Source: Bacillota bacterium (GTDB lineage Bacteria > Bacillota > Clostridia > Oscillospirales > Acutalibacteraceae). From it: a stretch of 8,536 nt of DNA. The stretch's first letter is position 1. Every line of letters begins with the position of its first letter. Below, piece after piece: positions 5,923 through 8,536 of this stretch. The stretch is taken from assembly GCA_023460155.1 (NCBI GenBank), contig JAEWRF010000108.1, positions 1 through 8,536 on the forward strand, given 5' to 3'. A program made the position numbers and the translations under genes. The notes below the pieces were generated by a model that worked only from the letters and a program-made list of their open reading frames with translations, had not been told where the DNA came from and searched no databases.

Positions 5923-6632
5923 CCGTTTTGATCTCCTGTTCCTTCCGTAATGGCAAAGAAAAGCTGTTCGAGGTCTTCACCGCTTTGCTCAATTTCGGCG
6001 TGCGTCCGCTCCGCCGCGATTTTTCCGTTCATCATAATGAGCGCGCGGTCCCACAGATCCCGCACGCTGTCGAGCATATGCGTGCTGACGAGAACGGCGC
6101 AGCCCGCCGTTCGGAGCTCGGAGATCATCTCCTTGAGCTCCTTGATGGCATGCGGGTCAAGCCCAACCAGCGGCTCGTCGAACAGCACCGCCCGAGGGGC
6201 CGGGAGCAGCGCGCAGCAGATGCTCAGCTTCTGCTGCATGCCCTTGGAAAGCTCGCTCCCAAGCTTCCTGCGCTTGTCGTCTAGCTCCATGCGGGCAAGA
6301 AGCGCGTCGGCGCGTTCCTTCCAGTTTTCCACCCGGTAGGCCCGCCCGATGAACTCCATGTGTTCCTCCACCGTGAGAAGCTCCACCGGCGCAGGGATTT
6401 CCGGAATATAGCCGAACGCGGCCCGCGCCTCGGGGGTTTTGTTGAGCTTCCCGTCTACGAGGATCGTCCCGTGGAAGCGCAGAAGGCCCGCGATACACTT
6501 GATCGCGGTTGATTTTCCCGCGCCGTTCGGCCCGCAGAGAACGGCTACCTCGCCGTCCTCGACCCGGAAGCTGATGTCGTCGTTCGCGGCGAGCTTCCCG
6601 TATTGTTTCGTCAGATGCGATACTTCAAGCAT
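5919..6632 (-). CDS. ABC transporter ATP-binding protein
   Basis: A 237-residue ATPase. It contains Walker A GPNGAGKST (34-42), the signature LSKGM (128-132), Walker B AVLFDE (148-153), the D-loop GLDP (157-160) and the H-loop histidine 185. The Q-loop position reads GYIPEIP, with glutamate instead of glutamine; exporter ATPases of this type often have this, so it need not mean loss of function. The ATG at 6632 follows GAGGTAGAG, and the N-terminus MLEVSHLTKQYG is typical. It overlaps the permease gene by 4 bp and starts 30 bp after the zinc-ribbon gene, so all three are probably one operon. It powers export through the downstream permease. The C-terminal tail (about 205-237) is acidic and short. 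Confidence 0.95.
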   Translation of the reverse strand: MLEVSHLTKQYGKLAANDDISFRVEDGEVAVLCGPNGAGKSTAIKCIAGLLRFHGTILVDGKLNKTPEARAAFGYIPEIPAPVELLTVEEHMEFIGRAYRVENWKERADALLARMELDDKRRKLGSELSKGMQQKLSICCALLPAPRAVLFDEPLVGLDPHAIKELKEMISELRTAGCAVLVSTHMLDSVRDLWDRALIMMNGKIAAERTHAEIEQSGEDLEQLFFAITEGTGDQNG

Positions 6633-6662
6633 TCTTTTTCTCTACCTCAATTACTGTTTTTG

Positions 6663-7118
6663 TCACAGGCGGACGATCGCAAAAAGCATAACCCACAGAA
6701 CCGGAAGAAGGACTTCCATTCCGGCCAATATAATACCCACGGTCAGTTCGCGCCTTGCTTTCTGCCCGTACACTTCCGCATAGGGAATATACGCGGGCAT
6801 CGGTTCCTCTCTTTTCCCCCCGCAGGCCGGGCAGAACTGATACCAGGAATCATACAGAGCCCCGCAGTTCCTGCAGCGGACCTGAGTGCTGACCGTATTC
6901 CGAACACAAAGATAGATGATACCCGGAATCAGCCCCAAAAAGCCGATAAGCAGTCCCCACATAACCGCATCGCGGTTCCCTTTGGAAAGGGCGTCGTGAT
7001 AGGCTGCCAACGCGAACAGAATTTTCACTGAAATCCACAAAAGGAACAGCAAAAGCAACATGGACACTGCGAATGCCGCCCTGCTCGCTGTGAAAAAAGG
7101 ATTATAACCGAATTCCAT
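6663..7118 (-). CDS. Membrane zinc-ribbon protein of unknown function
   Basis: This 151-residue protein has hydrophobic segments at about 14-40, 52-72 and 126-149. Between the second and third is a zinc ribbon with two CxxC pairs (C82, C85, C96, C99; CRNCG and CPACG). With three helices the ribbon would face one side of the membrane, probably the cytoplasm. The start at 7118 has AGGAG nine bases upstream and lies below a consensus promoter. It leads the operon with the ABC ATPase and permease, which suggests a role in the same process as sensor, assembly factor or accessory subunit. The role is inference. Similar stand-alone zinc-ribbon membrane proteins are usually annotated hypothetical, and I do not recognise a named family. 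Confidence 0.82.
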   Translation of the reverse strand: MEFGYNPFFTASRAAFAVSMLLLLFLLWISVKILFALAAYHDALSKGNRDAVMWGLLIGFLGLIPGIIYLCVRNTVSTQVRCRNCGALYDSWYQFCPACGGKREEPMPAYIPYAEVYGQKARRELTVGIILAGMEVLLPVLWVMLFAIVRL

Positions 7119-7133
7119 TCGAGTTCTCTCCTT

Positions 7134-7155
7134 TTGTATTATTTATCTAATACAA
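7134..7155 (-). promoter_or_regulatory. Candidate operator: perfect palindrome over the transcription start
   Basis: Arms TTGTATTA and TAATACAA are perfectly complementary over 8 bp with a 6-bp spacer (GATAAA). The site touches the -10 box and covers the predicted start, the classic place for a dimeric repressor of the GntR, TetR or MarR kind. No regulator gene is present in the window. GntR regulators of the YtrA group often control ABC exporters, but I cannot assign the site to them. Confidence 0.65.
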
Positions 7156-7183
7156 TAATACTCTTAAATCGAAGATCTGTCAA
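7155..7183 (-). promoter_or_regulatory. Sigma-A promoter of the zinc-ribbon/ABC exporter operon
   Basis: A minus-strand TTGACA (7178-7183) and TATTAT (7155-7160) are separated by 17 bp. Predicted start is near 7148, about 30 nt before the first ATG. Confidence 0.85.
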
Positions 7184-7221
7184 CGGGTGTTCCGGCTGAC
7201 AGCAGCGCCTTTTTCTTCCTA

Positions 7222-8004
7222 TTAAAAGGAAACGTTCAGCAGCCGTGTTTTGCTGTACCGTCCGGCGCTTTCAATGGTCCTTTTGCTGTTTTCATTCCGA
7301 TACCAGCAGCCCGAAATGGGAATCAGTCCGTTTTCGCGGCACAGATCGGCCAGATGGAGCTGTATGCTGCGTCCTACGCCCCGACGGCGGTAAGGCTCCA
7401 GGGTGATCATCCCGACGCTTGCGTACTGAGGGAGCAGTATGCCCGGCACGATGATTCCATAGCCCAACGTTTCCCCGTCCTCATGCAGCCGGTAAAGCAC
7501 GGTTCTTTTCAGGAGCAGATCGTCCTGCGTCACGTTATCGAAAAAGTCGCCGGTTGCTTTTTTCACCTCTGTCAGCTCTCCGGGGGAAATCGGAAGTAGG
7601 CAGGATCTGCCGAATTCAGGCGGGCAAACTTCATGCGGAACGCTTCCATCGAAGAAATAGGCCTGCAGCTCGACGCTCCTGTGAAAATCCAGACACAAAG
7701 AAAGAAACAATTCGTCGCAGGTTGCGACGAATGCCGTCTGAATTGAATATTCTGTGAGAATTTTGTTAAAAACAGGCTGAGCAAGACTTAAATATTTATC
7801 TGATAAAAAGAACTGCGTCAGCTTTGTTTGCTGATAGACCGCAAAATAGCCGGCCGCATGCCTGTCCATCTTGATCAGGTACAAGTCCGCGCCGAGGATA
7901 TTGTTTTCCCAGAAATCGTCGCAGACGCCGCTGAGCGTCTTTTTATATTGCTGAAAAAAAGGCTCAATCTCATTGTACTGAACTTTACAATATGTATAAT
8001 CCAT
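7222..8004 (-). CDS. GNAT-family N-acetyltransferase
   Basis: A 260-residue protein whose C-terminal half is a GNAT acetyltransferase domain, using acetyl-CoA to acylate an amine. The acetyl-CoA binding motif A is SVGMITLEPYRRRGVGRS (about 196-213, with the pyrophosphate-binding RRRGVG). It is followed by a motif-B-like CWYRNENSKRTIESAGR (233-249). The N-terminal 130 residues resemble a degenerate second GNAT-like fold, with segments such as LYLIKMDRHAAGYFAVYQ, but lack motif A. Such two-part proteins are common in clostridia. The substrate is unknown. The start at 8004 has AAAGGA seven bases upstream, and that site is inside an inverted repeat. I see no terminator after the gene, so some transcripts may run into the zinc-ribbon operon 104 bp downstream. 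Single gene with its own promoter. Confidence 0.88.
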   Translation of the reverse strand: MDYTYCKVQYNEIEPFFQQYKKTLSGVCDDFWENNILGADLYLIKMDRHAAGYFAVYQQTKLTQFFLSDKYLSLAQPVFNKILTEYSIQTAFVATCDELFLSLCLDFHRSVELQAYFFDGSVPHEVCPPEFGRSCLLPISPGELTEVKKATGDFFDNVTQDDLLLKRTVLYRLHEDGETLGYGIIVPGILLPQYASVGMITLEPYRRRGVGRSIQLHLADLCRENGLIPISGCWYRNENSKRTIESAGRYSKTRLLNVSF

Positions 8005-8009
8005 TTTAT

Positions 8010-8044
8010 GATCCTTTCAAAAGCGAAGCGCCGCAGGAAGGATC
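8010..8044 (-). promoter_or_regulatory. Inverted repeat that can sequester the GNAT ribosome binding site
   Basis: In the leader RNA, GATCCTT (8038-8044) is perfectly complementary to AAGGATC (8010-8016). The second arm contains the Shine-Dalgarno AAAGGA (8012-8017). A 21-nt loop with a GCGCTTCGC mini-hairpin separates them. Folding would hide the ribosome binding site and lower translation. Confidence 0.5.
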
Positions 8045-8119
8045 TTTCTATTTCTCACGGCAAACTTCGGATATCGGCTTAAAGCCCGTACAAATAAAAT
8101 CCATACAGGTTTTAACAGC

Positions 8120-8152
8120 ACAAAGAAGGCGGAGCGCACTCCGCCATTTTTT
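8120..8152. terminator. Terminator-like hairpin in the GNAT leader
   Basis: A perfect 7-bp stem GGCGGAG-CGCA-CTCCGCC (8128-8145) is followed on the plus strand by ATTTTTT, a canonical terminator in that direction. On the minus strand it is followed by TTCTTTG, a weaker U-tract. It lies between the GNAT promoter and gene, so it may act as a partial attenuator. It could instead stop antisense transcription coming from the left. Confidence 0.5.
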
Positions 8153-8222
8153 CTGTTATGGGTCAGATGGGCCCCTGACGTCGCCGACATCTTATAAGTC
8201 CCCTTTTCAAAAGGATAATTCT

Positions 8223-8250
8223 ATCATAGCGAAATTTATCGAAATGTCAA
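8223..8250 (-). promoter_or_regulatory. Probable promoter of the GNAT gene
   Basis: A minus-strand TTGACA (8245-8250) and TATGAT (8223-8228) are 16 bp apart, giving a start near 8216 and a leader of about 212 nt. A palindrome CCTTTTGAAAAGG (8202-8214) lies directly at the start of the transcript and could be an operator. Confidence 0.65.
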
Positions 8251-8400
8251 GGACCTGCCGGTCGGGTCGCGCCTCCGGCGATGCACGGCTTTAGCATAGC
8301 AAAAAATTGTCTGTTTTCTCCGACGGGACCTGCCGGTCGGGATATGCCTCCGGCAATTCACGGCTCTGGTATAACGAAAAAGCCATCGGATTTCTCCGAC
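8251..8400. repeat. Two tandem copies of a 75-bp repeat
   Basis: Copy one is 8251-8325 and copy two is 8326-8400. The first 16 bases (starting GGACCTGCCGG) are identical. GCCTCCGGC and CACGGCT recur at the same offset, and TCTCCGAC recurs one base later. In-between bases have diverged. Copy two contains half of the rRNA terminator; the equivalent part of copy one is a decayed hairpin next to six A/T pairs. A third, weaker trace (CATAGCGAAA near 8225) precedes them. Confidence 0.8.
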
Positions 8401-8403
8401 GGC
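8377..8403 (-). terminator. Terminator downstream of the 23S rRNA gene
   Basis: A 9-bp stem GCCGTCGGA-GAAA-TCCGATGGC (8382-8403, one G-T pair) is followed on the minus strand by five T residues and on the plus strand by six. It is about 80 bp past the 23S 3' end. No 5S gene lies between, so the rRNA transcript appears to end here without one. Confidence 0.9.
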
Positions 8404-8481
8404 TTTTTTATCAATACCCTGAAAACTGAATAAAGTGTTAGAAGAAGCGAAGCGAATTTGAAAGGGCGAACCATAAATCTA

Positions 8482-8536
8482 TGGTCAAGCCCTCGGCCTA
8501 TTAGTACTGCCAAGCTGAACACATTACTGTGCTTAC
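8482..8536 (-). rRNA. rrl: 23S ribosomal RNA, 3' end (partial)
   Basis: The minus strand ends with the conserved 3'-terminal part of bacterial 23S rRNA: GTACTAATAGGCCGAGGGC and then TTGACC. The mature 3' end should be at about 8482. The rest of the gene lies beyond the right edge. The downstream spacer (8410-8480) contains TTCAGTTTTCAGGG, complementary to leader-type sequence seen before rRNA genes in Firmicutes, and probably forms part of the processing stem. Confidence 0.92.

Noticed and set aside
4216..5931. Long plus-strand open frame of 571 codons
   Set aside because: It is entirely antisense to the ABC permease. It has charged, low-complexity composition and no ribosome binding site.
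7195..7221. Terminator directly after the GNAT gene
   Set aside because: The GCTG / CAGC hairpin has only 4 bp and its T-run is on the plus-strand side, so it would not stop the minus-strand transcript.
7992..8294. Plus-strand 100-codon open frame in the GNAT leader region
   Set aside because: It crosses a plus-strand terminator-like hairpin, the GNAT promoter and the tandem repeat, and its start lies within the GNAT coding sequence.
8251..8400. CRISPR-like array
   Set aside because: Only two units, the whole unit is repeated rather than short repeats with unique spacers, and no cas genes are present.

Overview
The window looks like chromosomal DNA from a low-to-mid GC Firmicute, most likely a clostridium of the Oscillospiraceae/Ruminococcaceae type. 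The signs are Shine-Dalgarno sequences of the AGGAGG type, near-consensus sigma-A promoters (TTGACA, 17 bp, TATAAT-like), a ferredoxin-domain DAHP synthase, an EcfS-type BioY behind a Firmicutes BirA operator, and ABC-exporter genes of a kind common in clostridia. Placement below phylum is inference. Every gene I can support lies on the minus strand, so transcription runs from right to left.

In transcription order: the 3' end of a 23S rRNA gene (8482-8536) is followed by a strong terminator and two tandem copies of a 75-bp repeat. Next comes a GNAT acetyltransferase (7222-8004) with a long structured leader. Then follows an apparent three-gene operon: a membrane zinc-ribbon protein, an ABC ATPase and an ABC_export-type permease (4309-7118). 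It has a consensus promoter with a perfect 8-bp-arm palindrome over the start site. A 5S rRNA gene (3976-4090) then stands alone with its own promoter, A/T-tract upstream region and terminator.

The left half holds housekeeping functions. DAHP synthase (2772-3785) starts the shikimate pathway. The biotin transporter subunit BioY (1891-2424) has a textbook BirA operator overlapping its promoter. The rplM-rpsI ribosomal protein operon (630-1476) has a consensus promoter containing a palindrome and ends in a strong terminator. At the left edge is the first third of a codon-rich leader for an unidentified membrane or secreted protein (1-101), preceded by a perfect consensus promoter and a folded 5' UTR.

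The genes do not form one pathway. The points most worth attention are regulatory or structural: the 5S gene unlinked from the 23S gene, the unexplained operator on the zinc-ribbon/ABC operon, the tandem repeat beside the rRNA terminator, the GNAT leader that can hide its own ribosome binding site, a cluster of DnaA-box-like sites between bioY and rplM, and three intergenic copies of a TATATATAGAAA motif. I did not find a clearly new defence system, mobile element or CRISPR array.
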